64,000 nt of DNA from Blastobasis lacticolella (lineage: Eukaryota; Arthropoda; Insecta; Lepidoptera; Blastobasidae), in the NCBI GenBank assembly GCA_905147135.1, contig LR990053.1, forward strand, positions 8,196,501 through 8,260,500, written 5' to 3'. Under the pieces are notes generated by a model. It had not been told where the DNA came from and searched no databases. It worked only from the letters and a program-made list of their open reading frames with translations. This document shows, in pieces, positions 21,351 to 33,449 of this stretch. Numbering within the stretch: position 1 is the stretch's first letter; the number at the start of each line of letters is the position of its first letter. Both the position numbers and the translations under genes were made by a program.

Positions 21351-23711
21351 TTATTATTAGATTATTAAGATATATATAGATATTAGATTTATTACTATTA
21401 TAAAAAGTATGTAACGTGGATGAAATAGTACAGTGCCGGTGTCGCACTAGGGCTCACAGAAAACCCGCACTGTGAGACGCCTTGCGGTTTACAGCATATG
21501 CTGAGTGGGATCCTTTTGCACTGGCCGCCGCGACATTGACAGTAGGTACCATGGGAATCAATGTAGGTGTGCGTTTACCTGTGTAACAATAACAATCCCT
21601 TTTTTTTTGTATTGTTTTTTATTCTACTCAGTGACAAACGAGCAGTCAGTCCAGAACCGCAAGTGCGTTGTCACTGTGAGGACTAAGATGAAATGCCTCT
21701 TGCCTGTAATTGCGCTGGCTAGCTTATCCTTCAAACCGGAACACATAAATGCTTGTATTGTAGCTTGGCGGCAGAAATAGATAAGGCAGTGGTACTCACC
21801 AAGGCGGATTACTGATAAGTATTATTTTTAGCTTTGTTTATTTGTGTTGTGTCGTGGTGTCTTGTGGCAAAACAATTTCTTATTCTTATTCTATTCTTAT
21901 TTTTAACGGGAGTGAAGAGATTTATCAGTAAGAGCAAACATGATCGTGCGCAGGTTTACATGTTGTTCACAACAAGTCAAGGGAACTCTTTTTAGAGCCT
22001 TCTGTACATCTTTATTCACATGTAAAGCATATGGAGTTCTTCGCGTTCAGTGTAATAATGCGTTCCGGGTGCTGTTACGGTTGGGTCACTCTTGCAGTAC
22101 CTCGGGCATGTTCGCGCAGGCGCTCTTGGTTTGTTTTCACGCTATAATGCGCAAGATAGTCGCATTTCTGCTCAGCAGAATGCGGACCAGCCATACCAGC
22201 CTATCTCCCTAATTTTGAGTTACTTACTGTTTTACACCACATCTTCGCCTATACGGCCCATCCGAGGCCATTTCCGTGACGCCTATCAATTCTGTTGCTG
22301 CTAAACACTGCTGGCTTTTCCTCAGGGTCTGTCCGATGCTGGAAGGCGATGCCGGCCAACCAGGCTGGATTCGGAGGCCGTATGGATCCGAAATGGGGGA
22401 AATTTGACGAGCCAAGTGGGCAGTTACTCAGTTGGGGAAACACCTCAGTCGGTATTGGTATCCAGGTGCCTGACGAGGTAGTGTATAGAGGTTGGTATTT
22501 TTTTTTAGTACAGGTTGGTATTTTTTTTATTTATAGGGCACACCCAATAAATTATTACATATTTCCAAAGAAATATTTTCAAGCCAACCAACGGAAGAAA
22601 GAGGGCGAAATTTGGAGACAGATGACGTGTACCTTTAATTTACTTATTTACTATCATCATTATCATCATATCAGCCGGAAGACGCCCACCGCTGGGCATA
22701 CCTCCCCCAGAGAGGCCAAATAAAGTATATGTCGACGACAATCCTATCATACTAATCGTATCGTACTTATATTATAAATGTTAAATTTTCTAAGGATGGA
22801 TTTATGGATGTTTGTCACTCTTTCAGTCAAAAGTTACTGATCGGATTTATTAGTTCCTCAGATAAATGAACAAATGATTAATTATTATTAATCATGTTAT
22901 GGAAGTATAAGAATATAAGAATAAGTCAAGGAAGTATTAGCGATAACATTCAGTATTGTCGAGAGGTCATGTTGGTTGTTCGAACGAAGGTCTCAAGCCG
23001 GTCTCCGATTGAGCGAAGTCAACTTCGTGGCTTTAAACACTACCAAAACACAGGGGCGTTTGTTTTCCGCCAAACGGATCAATCTAGCCTCAACTTTTCT
23101 TGGTGTAGAGCGATCTATCAACTCAATTACTTCAAATCCAGAACAAAGGCTGCAGCCAAGAAACTTAGTATCCTCTCGAAGGTCAGGCGGTATTTCACTT
23201 CAAAGCAGTTGCTTCAGTTACATCAAGCATAAGTCCGATCCTGCATGAAATACTGCTGCCACTTCTGGGATGGAGGAGAAATACTAACTGACCGCTGAAG
23301 ATTGTAGGGTCTTGCCCTGATAAATAGATATAGTGAAACAATAGTTTAATTCGTTGCATCATACATTTATTTTTAAGTTGTATTTATATGTTTGTTGTGC
23401 TTTTTCCTTTGGTTTGGATCTTTTGGTTTCGATGGCTCATAATTATACCTGGAATATGAGAGGTTTACTTGGTTAATACTTGATTAAAACTACGCTACAA
23501 ATGTTTCTATTCGAATCGAATTTCGATATATTTCTTTTGGGGAAATAATCTCTCGTTTCCTAAATACCCAATTAGAAAAAACAATACTGGGTTTTACTAT
23601 AAAATTAAGGGCATTGGGATGTGTATCTGGATTTATACCACTGTAACTTCTTGTTTTTTTTGGCGGAACGGGCTCCAGATCGTTCCAATGTCACAGGGGG
23701 CAATTTTACTT
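21351..23711. other. Repeat-rich stretch without recognisable gene
   Basis: It holds a LINE 3' segment at about 21640-21810 (TGTAATTGCGCTGGCTAGCT; related copy at 55620-55735) and a short LINE tail at 22655-22715 (CATCATATCAGCCGGAAGAC). ORFs such as 22295-22723 and 22894-23232 show no domain and overlap counter-ORFs. I see nothing else to support. Confidence 0.5.
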
Positions 23712-25235
23712 AATCGTCGTCGTCCTAACGCTTATCCCGGCATCTGCCAGGGTCCGCTTTCCTACTTAATCTTCTCCACTTTGCCCAGTCTTCGGCATCC
23801 TCGCGTCGTAAGCCGTTGGCTCTCGCATTCGACTCAGCGATGTCAATCCATCGCTTCTTGGGTCGCCCACGGGGCCTCTTTCCTGATACCGGCGATTCAG
23901 GCATCTATTTCCCACATATCCCTGAGGCAACACGTGACCAAACCAGCGCAAACGAGCCTCCTCGGTCTTATCTGCGATATCCCTCACGCCAAAGCTACCA
24001 CGTATGTACTCGTTACGTAATCGATCGAGTCTCGTAACTGCGCACATCCACCGCAACATTTTTATGTCGTTGGCGTTGAGTTCGCGAACGTGTTTTGCCA
24101 GCGCTGGCCAAATATCGCAGCCATAGAGCATTACCGGTTTAATTATACTCTTGTATATAAATAAGCCATTTAAACTTTAAAGGGATTTTAGGGTCACAGG
24201 TGACCGCCGTGAGTTCCCGCCACTTGGCCCAAGCTGCAGAGATTCGGGACTTGATATCGGGGCCGATATCGCCGGACTCGTGCATCACGGATCCGAGGTA
24301 CTTGGATTTATCTGTTCTATTGACAGCTTCGTTACCTACAAGGATGTGTGGCGACATCTATCGCTCTACTTCTCCAATAGGGAAGACTCAACGATACTCA
24401 CATTACGAGTACACGAACACAAGGTTGGCAAGCATCCGCACATAGATGGCGCTAACCGTCCTATATCGCGCTACAGAAATGTGCCAACTTCCACGGCATA
24501 TATACAACTTCCGACGATCAACTGTCGGGCCCTTGGTCCCCTGGTCACAACACCTGGCCAGGTGGGTAGTTGCCGTTTTCTGCCTTCTCTCCATCTTCGC
24601 TTGCCAACATTGGCGGCTACCTTATCCCTGCACCGCCAAAGATGGTTTCGGGATCTACGCTGCAGCTGGCCATATACTCCGTTTTGGCGACATTCAACTT
24701 CAAATCACCGTTTTCTACCATATCCTTCCACGTGTTTACTCTGGTCTCAAGAAGCTGCCTAAGCTTGCTTACCAGTACAACATCGTCAGCGTACTTCATA
24801 AGCCAAGGATGCATGTCCTGAATTTACGCTGAGAGGGCATCGAGCACAACGAAAACAAGTAAGGGCTCAGCACAGAACCCTGGTGAACACCAACAGTAAT
24901 CAGGAAGGGATTAATATGGCCTACGATAGTTTTGACGACGGCTCCAGTATTGTCATTCATATCCTGTATAACACTAATGTACGCTTCGGGTACAGAGTTT
25001 GATCTCAGAGCCCACCAGATTATCTCCCGAAGGACACTGTTGAAAGCCCTCTGCAGGTCGAGAAATGCGTAATGCAACGGTTGATTCCTACTGCAATGGG
25101 ACTCCTGTAGGACCCTGAGAGCAAATATTGGATCCATGGTGCTGCAGCCAGCATGGTGAGTAGCTTCATTGTGTGGCTTATGAGTTTAATACTTCGATAG
25201 TTGCCGCACTCCTGCACACTGCTAATAATAATCAT
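23712..25235 (-). mobile_element. 5'-truncated, decayed RTE-type LINE
   Basis: Reading the minus strand from 25235 to 23712 gives successive reverse transcriptase blocks. First ECGNYRSIKLISHTMK, then HYAFLDLQRAFNSV and WWALR, then PFLITVGVHQGSVLSPYLF, then KYADDVVLVS (catalytic YADD), then LNVAKTEYM and SKYLGSVMHESGDI. The C-terminal EEARLRWFGHVLPQGYVGNR comes last. Frameshifts and stops split it into at least five pieces. It ends with a GACGACGATTAAG-type tail at 23712. Not functional. Confidence 0.88.
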
Positions 25236-25236
25236 C

Positions 25237-25480
25237 TTAGCGTTAATGTCCCGGTTGTGCTCTCGAGGACGAGGTCCCGGGGTCCGCCTTGACCATTATT
25301 CAGGATTTGGCGATCAGGTAATTACAGTGAAGCGACTACCATCTGACCTCCGTGACACTGTTAACAGGGAAACCTGACCATATTGGATCATGATTATATA
25401 TTCAGTCGCCTGAATGTGCAGGTTTCCCCACGATGTTTTCCCTTACCGTAAGAGATTTTTCCACAATCGCAACGCGCAAT
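25237..25480 (-). mobile_element. SINE family 1, body fragment
   Basis: Complement of the family-1 body: GGTCCGCCTTGACCATTATT and CGCCTGAATGTGCAGGTTTC. It lies directly against the 5' end of the truncated RTE element. The tRNA head is not clear. Confidence 0.65.
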
Positions 25481-25523
25481 AGCGGTATAGTTTTAATACA
25501 AAGAGATCCATCCATGCACCTCC

Positions 25524-25916
25524 TCAAGCTCCATTATTAGATCCTGAGTATCTGGGAATAGAGTTCACGTCAAGACAAAACAAATGAGCCCACATTCGAT
25601 AGATATGAATATAAAGCTTCTCTGACCACTTTCCGTTTGCATCGTCAGACAAGTTGGATGAATAAAAAATAGAGAATTGGCTTTTTAGGTATCTAACTGT
25701 TAATTCTGCAATGTCAGTCTTCAATAGCATTAGTTGCCTAAAAAGTTTGGCCATTGCAACAGCGGCGAGCATTGTCATTATCGGTTGCCGCTGTTGATCT
25801 TGATACCTATCAATTCCGACGGATTTTTTAGCTGACTGTACCATTATTACGTTTTCAGAATTCGCTATTGCCAGAATCTGCCGATTAAATAATTTGCATT
25901 TCCAGTGATCTACCAT
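25524..25916 (-). CDS. Unrecognised 130-codon ORF
   Basis: An open frame from an ATG at 25916 to a stop at 25524 coding an Ile/Leu/Met-rich protein with a stretch MTMLAAVAMAKLFRQLMLLK. No domain recognised, no splice partner, no TATA box in an obvious place. It lies between a SINE and a poly(T)-headed LINE tail. It may be chance or part of an unidentified element. Confidence 0.15.
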   Translation of the reverse strand: MVDHWKCKLFNRQILAIANSENVIMVQSAKKSVGIDRYQDQQRQPIMTMLAAVAMAKLFRQLMLLKTDIAELTVRYLKSQFSIFYSSNLSDDANGKWSEKLYIHIYRMWAHLFCLDVNSIPRYSGSNNGA

Positions 25917-25989
25917 TCACCGAAAAAAATATAGATTTTTTGTAAAACTTTATATTTATTTTTCAACAAATCTCCCTCTAGCTCAATTA

Positions 25990-26345
25990 TTATTTTTTTT
26001 TTTTTTTTTATGTCATACTGTATGCAAACAGGCAAGCGGGCCACCTGATGGAAAGTGGTCACCACTGCCTATAGACATTAGCAACACCAAGAGTATGGCT
26101 ATTGCGTTGCCCACCTCTATAACACGTTGCTCTGGCAGCAAAAGGCAAATGCCACTCCACTGCCAAAGCCACGGTTCCCCAAATCCCCACCCCATGGAGC
26201 ACTGGAAACCTTACTCACCGGCAGAAACACAATACTATTTAAAAGAGTATTATTTAGCTGCGATATTCTGTAAGGTGGAGGTACTTCCCCAGTCGGGCGG
26301 CTCCAATTCGAACGAGATGCCCCGCTATGCCCTACCTCTCTTAAA
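25990..26345 (-). mobile_element. LINE 3' tail repeat, copy 1
   Basis: A poly(T) run (complement of a poly(A) tail) followed by AGGCAAGCGGGCCACCTGAT and GAAAGTGGTCACCACTGCCT. The same words, complemented, form the 3' end of the LINE in lipase C intron 1 (48290-48410). Other copies: 31908-32165, 35565-35925, 59050-59310. A 5'-truncated retroposed copy or a SINE sharing that LINE's tail. Confidence 0.75.
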
Positions 26346-27345
26346 TACCTTTTATCCAGCGTTACTCTGGCTATTCGATTCTTTTATTATTATAGGATTT
26401 TGGCAACCCTTCAAAATAGTCATTCGTGTATGATCTCTTCATTGGAGCTAAATCTTTTCCCACCCAGCCATTTCTATAAATGGGGTTACAGAAAATAGTA
26501 GCAGGGCGAAATCTGGCGAATATGGTGATTGAAAAAGCAACTCATAACGTAACTCATGTAATTTGGTCAAAGCAATTGCGGTCGTATCTTCTCGTGCATT
26601 GTCTTGATGTAAAAAGATTTTCATCTAAGTCAAGTGAGGCCGTTTTTCTCGTAAGATTTGGCGTAAATGGCCTAATCGTGTTACCCTTTTCTATATAGTC
26701 CATGTGAATGCATCCTAGAAAAACCTGGCGATCACTTTATTGGCCATTAAAACAGTTTCGGCCTTTTTCGGTGCATGTTCCTCAGAAGCAATCCACTGAT
26801 TCGATTGAACTAGCCTTTACTGAGGGGCACACTGAAAACATGCTGACACACAACAAAGCTCAGCATAAGCAACGGCTGACTGACATCAGCCGTGGCTTAT
26901 GCTGAGTGTGGCCCCGCTGCACGTCTCCTTATGGCACTGGTAACGAAGTAACGATAGCATTGCCCCTTTCTCGTTGTTTATTGTCTACTGTACTACACCA
27001 TGTATTGTGCCCAAATGTATTGTGCCACGTGTGTGAGATAGGTGCAATAAACATTTTCTTTTAATTAATCTTGCTGGTTTCTGGAGTATAATGATGGATC
27101 TACGAATCGTCTACTGTTATAAAACGACGCATAAATTCACTTTTATCCCGTTGACATAAAGCCACATCTGCTTTCGAAGTGGTCACACGTGTGCGTTTTT
27201 GATCCAAAGTAAGTAAGCGCGGCACCCAACGCGCGGAGAGCGACTTCATATCTAAATGTTGATGTAAGATATTGCGCACACGCTCGTCATAGATACCTAC
27301 CATCTCCACTATCTCCCTCTCTTTAATTCTTCGGTAATTTTATAC
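26343..27345 (-). pseudogene. Mariner-family transposase relic, interrupted
   Basis: The minus strand shows mariner transposase blocks. Near 27300-27068: ILHQHLDMKSLSARWVPRLL, then LDQKRTRV, then FITVDDS and IHHYTPET (first catalytic Asp region). After an insertion the frame resumes at about 26815 with QWIASEEHAPKKAETV, then HQDNAREDTTAIAL (second Asp) and FQSPYSPDF (third Asp region). There are several stops and frameshifts and the usual PDLAP is altered. The N-terminal half is missing. The gap at about 26816-27066 is an inserted non-mariner segment with a strong hairpin. Confidence 0.85.
26824..26915. repeat. Long hairpin within the mariner relic
   Basis: Inner arms 26859-26879 and 26886-26906 pair over 21 bases with one mismatch around a 6-base loop. 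Outer arms 26824-26832 and 26906-26915 (GGGGCACAC and GTGTGGCCCC) extend the fold. It lies in sequence that is not mariner. An AATAAA on the plus strand follows near 27047. Confidence 0.8.
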
Positions 27346-27933
27346 ATTATTAATAGTATCTATAGATATCAATTTTATCTTTGTCCCCTTTTCCTCAGTC
27401 TAGTAGTTTTCAGTACCTCTGATAATGTGCCATTTTCAAAAATCTTATTTATCAATGCACCCAACATTTCCAATGTAACAGGCCATAGATATACTTAAAT
27501 ATATTGTAGAAATCGAACGTATACTAATCTCTCACATCTCTTTGATGACCTAATCCAACATGTCTCATGACAACGTTGGCAGTACGAACTCTTGGACTTC
27601 TATTTTAGTACTTCTATTCTAGCACTTAATAAGCTCTTCGCCATTATTGCTAATAGGAAGTATTGACGTTATGTCAGGTATATTAAGCAACGATAATTAT
27701 TTACGCATTCATTTGTAAAGGATCCTTTGCAGCATCACTTCGACAAATTAAATTTTTGATTCGATGCTTAGATAATATTGCATGATTCCATTAAATCAAT
27801 AACTACGTCCAACGTTAACTTATATATTGACTTCTCACTAAATCAAACTTTGCCTTATAAAAAAACTTTTATTCCCGGTCATACCCACTGGGAACGTTCC
27901 AAATATGTGACGAATATGTAGAATAGCCAATCG
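27346..27933. other. AT-rich stretch, nothing recognised
   Basis: No ORF with a domain, no repeat end and no RNA gene seen. Confidence 0.4.
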
Positions 27934-28127
27934 GTTGAATGGCAGTTCTGTGGAATTAATATTGTGTAGAATCGCGAACAGGAAGAAACGCGTTTGTGTA
28001 TAATTGAAGACTGTGTGGAATAAATAATGTGTTGAATGTCAGTTGTGCGGAATCCATATTGTGTAGAATCGCGAATAGGTAGAATTGCGTTTGTGTTGTA
28101 CATCGATCAATCCGTTCCCACGTATAA
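27934..28127. repeat. Tandem duplication, two 97-bp units
   Basis: GTTGAATGGCAGTTCTGTGG at 27934 returns as GTTGAATGTCAGTTGTGCGG at 28031, and TATTGTGTAGAATCGCGAA recurs at the same spacing. The units are about 85 percent identical by eye. It lies just beyond the 3' end of lipase B. Confidence 0.8.
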
Positions 28128-28307
28128 CTGGCGATTGCCATCTTTGTTGTCGAAATAAAATCTTTCGACATAGTCTTATCACAGGAAAATGATTCTGTAA
28201 GGTACGTTCTTGTATTGTAGATAATATCAACAGGTTCGTGAATAAATCATTATTTATTTCATTCAAAACGGTTATCAGATCCAAAATATTGCTTGTTCGT
28301 CGATAGT

Positions 28308-31300
28308 TTAGAACGGATAGCGACTGCCAGTGTCCAAGCGGAAGGAACCACGTCTGAAAGAAAAATGTTATTGTAATTATGAATCGAAGAAGAACATTGA
28401 GTGTAAAGATGTTTTTTAAGTTACCTTTCTCATCCATCTTTTAGGTGTTATGTAAGTATGGGACCATTGGGAAAATTTTAAGTCAATTTCAACTTCAGTT
28501 CAAAATTTCACGTGAATGCTTATATTGCACCGATAACCTAGTAAGGGTTATGAAAAGGTTTTTTTTTAAATCTTGCGGAAAGTGGTTCAAGTGGATGAAA
28601 TTATAAGGTTTTTACGGGGTCAGCAATGCGTGGGTGATGTCCCTGGTATTGCAAACGTCCATAGGATACGGTGACAGCTTATCATTAGGCAGGCCGTAAG
28701 GTTGTAATAAAATAAATTGTAAGTTTGGTTAAACTTGTGTACCATGTTCAACTTTATAGGTACCTCTATATACCTCCTTTATAAGCTGATGGAATTTGGA
28801 GTACACGCCAATGCCAGATGTCCGCCAACTGTTAGTGGCGAATTAGGGTGACTTCGTTTATAAGCAACCTTCAAAATTAAAAACCACCAAATAGTGGATT
28901 TTAATCACCAAAACAAATACACACTAACCCAAATTTCCTTAAGTAGTCATTTCCCATATGGAAGGTGTCTCCACGGCAGGTGTTCAAGGTAACTTGGAGC
29001 CAATATGCGCAGTGTCTGGCGACGAAGTGATTGTACGTGACGCTGGCAGCAAACAGACGCCAGGCGCGGTTGTGGTCACAGATGCCAGTGAGGCAGCCGG
29101 GCTGGTTGTTGCCTCCGTTGGGGAAGAAGTCGGCGTGGCCGATCTCAGTGCCGATACCAAGACCGAGCGCGTAGTTGCCGTCGGTGTGGATGCCCTCGAC
29201 ATAGATGGCGTCGGTGGCGCTGATCTTGTCAGAGTTGTAGACCCATAGAGGGCCAGCGGGATCCAGACCTACGAACGACAAGAAGAATTTATTACCATAA
29301 CTCGTTAATTCTATACAAATACAAGTTAATAAACCTGCATTCCCTGGTTTCGCTAATATCTATGGGCGGCTTACTATCAGGTGGACAGCTTGCTTTTTGC
29401 CTGCCTAGTGTATAGAAAAGTATTAGCTTACCAGTAACGCGAGCGACTCTTCCGCCAAGCGTGCGACCAGCGTTACCCACAACGTGAGCTCCCAAGCTGA
29501 AGCCGACAAGATGGAACTGGTCCACGCGTGCGCCAGTGACTGAGATGAGGAACTCTAGGAATTGGCCAAGACCACGGCCTATAGCGGGAACTCCATTCAC
29601 AGCTGTTACATAACCAGAGTTTGCAAGTCGTCTCCAATCCAGTACAATAACATTGGTGTCGCTTCTGCCGAGGTAAGCTGAAAAACAATATATAAAATAT
29701 TTTAAAAATCTGAAATGGATAGGCGTAATAAGTTTAAGCTTAATCGTTCTGATTGGCGTAATGATAATCTATTAATTTGAAGATAAGGTAGTCTCTATAG
29801 TATAGTATTAATGACAACTAGGGTGTATTCAACCTGCTAAAAATGTGTTGACGGTAACATTTTTCTTTGTGTTCATCTATGCCTGAACATATATATACAG
29901 TATTTTGTAGTTAACACTCATCATAGGGTACAGCTATATTTTATACATATAAATATTTTATTGTATAACTTTGTGGGCGTGATTAATGTTTTAGATTCTT
30001 TAAGGCTTTTTGCAAGCCTGAATTGGACAAGATACGTAAGGTTTTTTACGTTGTAGGCAGAGCAAGACCGATTGCCTCATTTCTAATCACTACTAATAAT
30101 AATTTAATTACATAATTACGTACCGTCTCTGATCAATGGGTTAATGTCAGTCTCTTGGTTGCTGAGCCAGCCATGCGCAATCACTACAGTTGGGTTATTA
30201 GCGTTGAAGTTGGAGTATCGGATGGAATTAGCATTGTTCATAAATAATTCTTGAGCGGAATTAGGGTTGCGCCTGAAAAAAAAAATAGATTTAATGAAGT
30301 GAAGTGTTTAAAACGTAAACTTTAGTTAAATCGCAACTCGCAAAATGAGTACGCTGCATTCAATGAAAATATTGAAATAAATAAATATACTTGGACAATT
30401 CACATAGAAATACTTTTAAATACATACTTAATATAACATATAACACCCAGACCCTCAACAAATTAAAATTCATCATTTCAATTACTGCTCGGCCGAGAAT
30501 CGAACCCGGGACCTCTTCCTATTTAGCACTGAACCACTAAGGCCATCCTAGGTCGTTAAAGGTTTACCTTGTGAACAGAAGGTATAAATTGTAAGCGGGA
30601 TTCCTGTTTATTTCCTGGAGCAGTTCCATGTCAGGTTCCTCTTCTAGATCCACTTGGTGCATGTTGCCCTCGCCATCGGGGAACTCGATGAAGCGAGGGT
30701 ACGGGGCATGATCGTCCATGGGCAGGCCATTGACGAAGTAGCCTACAACAATAATAAATATCTTATGGATACCAGACTACTTGTTGTGCACTATAAGAAA
30801 ATTTTCCTTTGCAGCTACAGCAACATTTAGGGTGTTCAATTTGCTAAATGAAGTGGGCATTAGCTGTTGCTTATGCCCAAACCCCTTGTCATTGAGCCCC
30901 AGTGTATTTTTTATTGAATAAATAAAATCATTTCATGAATGCTATAGAAACCTTCTTGCAACTGCACATAAATTTGATTCTTAAGGTGGTCATGCTCTTA
31001 TACTCTTGTCTTGCACCTTGAGATATTGTTGTGATCACCCATTATTATGAATTACTAGCACACTAGAAAAACCAACACGAAAATGCGGAAAAAATTCAAT
31101 AATATTATTGTAGCTTTAATTTAAGTTTTAATATTTTTATCTACGTTCAACAAGCACATTTTTTTATTTTTTATTTAAGTTAGACATAACAACAAATATG
31201 ACAAGTCAATTAGTTCAGGCACTTAAATCTACTAAAGATTTGTAATGTGCCAAGCCTGGCCAACATAAATAGTATGGTTTATACACAATACAAAGTAACG

Positions 31301-31343
31301 TACCGGTGGCGAGAACAATAAATACCAATTTCAACAGCGTCAT
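28308..31343 (-). CDS. Secreted neutral lipase B (pancreatic lipase-like), six exons
   Basis: Exons in transcript order are 31343-31304, 30742-30568, 30272-30124, 29677-29432, 29268-28929 and 28353-28308. Their lengths (40, 175, 149, 246, 340, 46) and intron phases equal those of gene A, giving 331 residues. Start MTLLKLVFIVLATG is a signal peptide; an in-frame stop 12 bases upstream of the ATG fixes the start. HGW at 105-107, Ser182 in GFSLG, Asp206 in GLDPAGP and His269 in CDHNRAW are all present. The lid between Cys262 and Cys267 is four residues, and no PLAT domain follows. AATAAA on the minus strand at 28253-28258 follows the stop. It is tandem with gene A and divergent from gene C. Intron 2 holds a SINE piece and intron 4 a short LINE-tail fragment. 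An active secreted lipase or phospholipase is likely; substrate unknown. Confidence 0.93.
28620..28705 (+). mobile_element. LINE 3' tail fragment in lipase B intron 5
   Basis: GGGTGATGTCCCTGGTATTG and CATTAGGCAGGCCGTAAGG match the LINE 3' tail seen at 48270-48400 in degraded form. Similar scraps lie at 29350-29412 and 41815-41880. Confidence 0.45.
30430..30560 (-). mobile_element. SINE family 2 head in lipase B intron 2
   Basis: Complement of the tRNA-like head and body: TAAAATTCATCATTTCAATT, then GAATCGAACCCGGGACC (T arm), then GCACTGAACCACTAAGGCC (A box side). Confidence 0.7.
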
Positions 31344-31387
31344 GATTGCTACCTAGTGGTCTAGTCGGTTTTTTACATATGAGCCTA

Positions 31388-31395
31388 TATTTATA
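31388..31395 (-). promoter_or_regulatory. Lipase B TATA box
   Basis: TATAAATA on the minus strand, 45 bases before the ATG, followed by TAGGCTC as in gene A (TAGGCCC). Confidence 0.8.
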
Positions 31396-31450
31396 TCACA
31401 TTCTATAAGGATATGAGATTATTATTGATTAATTGCTTACTTCTGTGGTC

Positions 31451-31487
31451 AAAGTTATCGAAATACTACTGTCAGATAAGATTGAAG
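31451..31487 (-). promoter_or_regulatory. Conserved GATA-type block upstream of lipase B
   Basis: The minus strand has CTTCAATCTTATCT (31487-31474) then TTTCGATAACTTT (31463-31451). It is preceded by CCTAGGTATTACG, which resembles CCTAGGTAACG upstream of gene A. Confidence 0.65.
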
Positions 31488-31907
31488 CGTAATACCTAGG
31501 ATGATCGACGCCCTATCTGAATAAAGGCGTAATTGCAAAAAGACGATTTTATAGGAGAGCAGATAAACGAATCCATCTCCTATGCTAATTACGGCTGACT
31601 CACTTTACATATGTTGAAAATTTGAGAAAATAGCAGTGTTTTTAAGGTATTATATAAATTTAAACTATAATTTGCGAAAGAGATGTTAAGAAAGGAGTCT
31701 CATTCTTTATTCTTGTAATAAATATATATATTTTTTTGGAAAATATTTTACGTAATTATTTAGATTGACGTTCACGCGCAGTGAAAACGTATTGTTAGTT
31801 TGCAAAACTTGTTTATCAAAATTTTGCAACAATACCTATTTTCCAAATACATTTTAAGTCTTTGTTGGACTGTTACCTTTTAATATATTTACTACGTGAG
31901 CAAAGTC

Positions 31908-32165
31908 GAGTTTTTTTTTTGTTATACGATAGGCAAACAGGCAAGCGGGCCACCTGATGGAAAGTGGTCACCACTGCCTATAGACATAAGCAACACTGAG
32001 ACTATGGCCAATGCGTTGCCCACCTCTATAACACGTTATTTGGCAGCAAAAAGGCAAATATCCCTCCACTGACAAAGCCATAGTTCCCCAAATTCCCACC
32101 CCATGCAGCTCTGGAAACCTTACTCACCGGCAGAAACACAATCCTATTTAAAAGAGTTCTGATAA
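31908..32165 (-). mobile_element. LINE 3' tail repeat, copy 2
   Basis: Poly(T) start then AGGCAAGCGGGCCACCTGAT through ATCCTATTTAAAAGAG. Same family as 25990-26345. Confidence 0.75.
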
Positions 32166-33147
32166 TAGTTTGAAATCTTTTACCATAATCATTAGCAGCA
32201 CGTAACAGTTAACTGTCATTGAAGACGCCGTTTGCGTCTTTTCATCATTCAAGGGGCGCAGCCGAACCCTTGGTCCTCTGGTAGGTCCATTGTTAGTTGA
32301 AAGGATGATCCCGATGGAGTAGTGGATTAGTGTGAAGCAATTACCTCGAGCGCCACCGGCGGCTCCTGCGAAGATGAAACGAAATGTTCAAACGAATAAA
32401 AGCGCAATGCGTGTTTACTAATTTTTTTCTGACTGAGTGTCGTTTTGGACTTCTTCTTCTTCGACTAGTCAATTTGGGACTATAACGCCGTTATTCGTGT
32501 AGGAATTGAGCCATAATTTCGAAAATCTAATTTATTAAAATAAGGTGCGGTGGACATAACGCCTTTGTTCGGTTAGGGCGTTAAGCTAGTCGCGACATTA
32601 TCGGTCGCTAGCTTATTGCAAATGTACCTACAATTACACTAAATTAGATAGTCATTCAGAATTCTTGAAATACCTACATAAATACATTGATGCAGACAAT
32701 AAATTGTGTTAGGTGTGTTTATTCATTCGATATCAATAAACATTTATGCCCATTTAAAAAATAAGCAAATCTTGGTCACTAACATAGTGCGAGGGGGTGC
32801 CTGATGACCTGATATACAGGCTTTTTGCCTAGGTTAGGCATCAGTCTCCCACTTATTATATCTATGAAATTAGCATAATGTGTATTGTAAATTAGTGGGA
32901 GTAAACTATTTCATTTATTATTTATTAATGGCTCAAGTGAGAGAGGGCAAAGCGTAGTAGTAGAGAATGAGAAACAGATGGACAAACTTTCGTGCGCCTA
33001 TGGGCGATTCTCGTGCTGTGACATTCCACATTCGACATTTACTCTTGCCAAAAAACGGTATTAAAACGTCACTGTTATAGATCTTCGACTGTTGAAGATA
33101 GCTGAGAAAATATTTTTTGGCTGCAATAGATATTTCAATGTCATTAT
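32166..33147. other. Gene-free stretch
   Basis: Contains a self-complementary patch near 32590-32625 (AAGCTAGTCGCGAC and GGTCGCTAGCTT). No coding region, known repeat end or RNA gene recognised. Confidence 0.4.
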
Positions 33148-33260
33148 TAGTGGAGCGTCGGTGGCCGAGCGATTGAGTATTATCTACTCGTAAGCGAGAG
33201 GTACCGGGTTCGAATCCCGCTACGGCCATGTACCAATGACTCTTTTCTGAGTTATATATC
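33148..33260 (+). mobile_element. SINE family 1 head
   Basis: TGGAGCGTCGGTGGCCGAGC, then ACCGGGTTCGAATCCCGCTA, then TGACTCTTTTCTGAG. Good tRNA-like A and B boxes. The fold is not a complete cloverleaf, so it is a SINE and not a tRNA gene. Confidence 0.7.
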
Positions 33261-33449
33261 TACTTAGTTGAATTCTAACCAATGCTCTTACGCGTGAGTG
33301 CGAGTCGAACTTGCATTCAAAGGATTCATTACCATTAACACAAATAATTCAACAAGAATTTGTTGCTAGAGTAATATGTAATTTCTCAAATTCTGCGATA
33401 CTTTAGTATCAGCACACAAATTTTGATGCATGTATATAATTGACGTTAT

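Noticed and set aside
24280..24832. Plus-strand ORFs of 128 and 160 codons
   Set aside because: They are the antisense of the RTE reverse transcriptase fragment on the minus strand.
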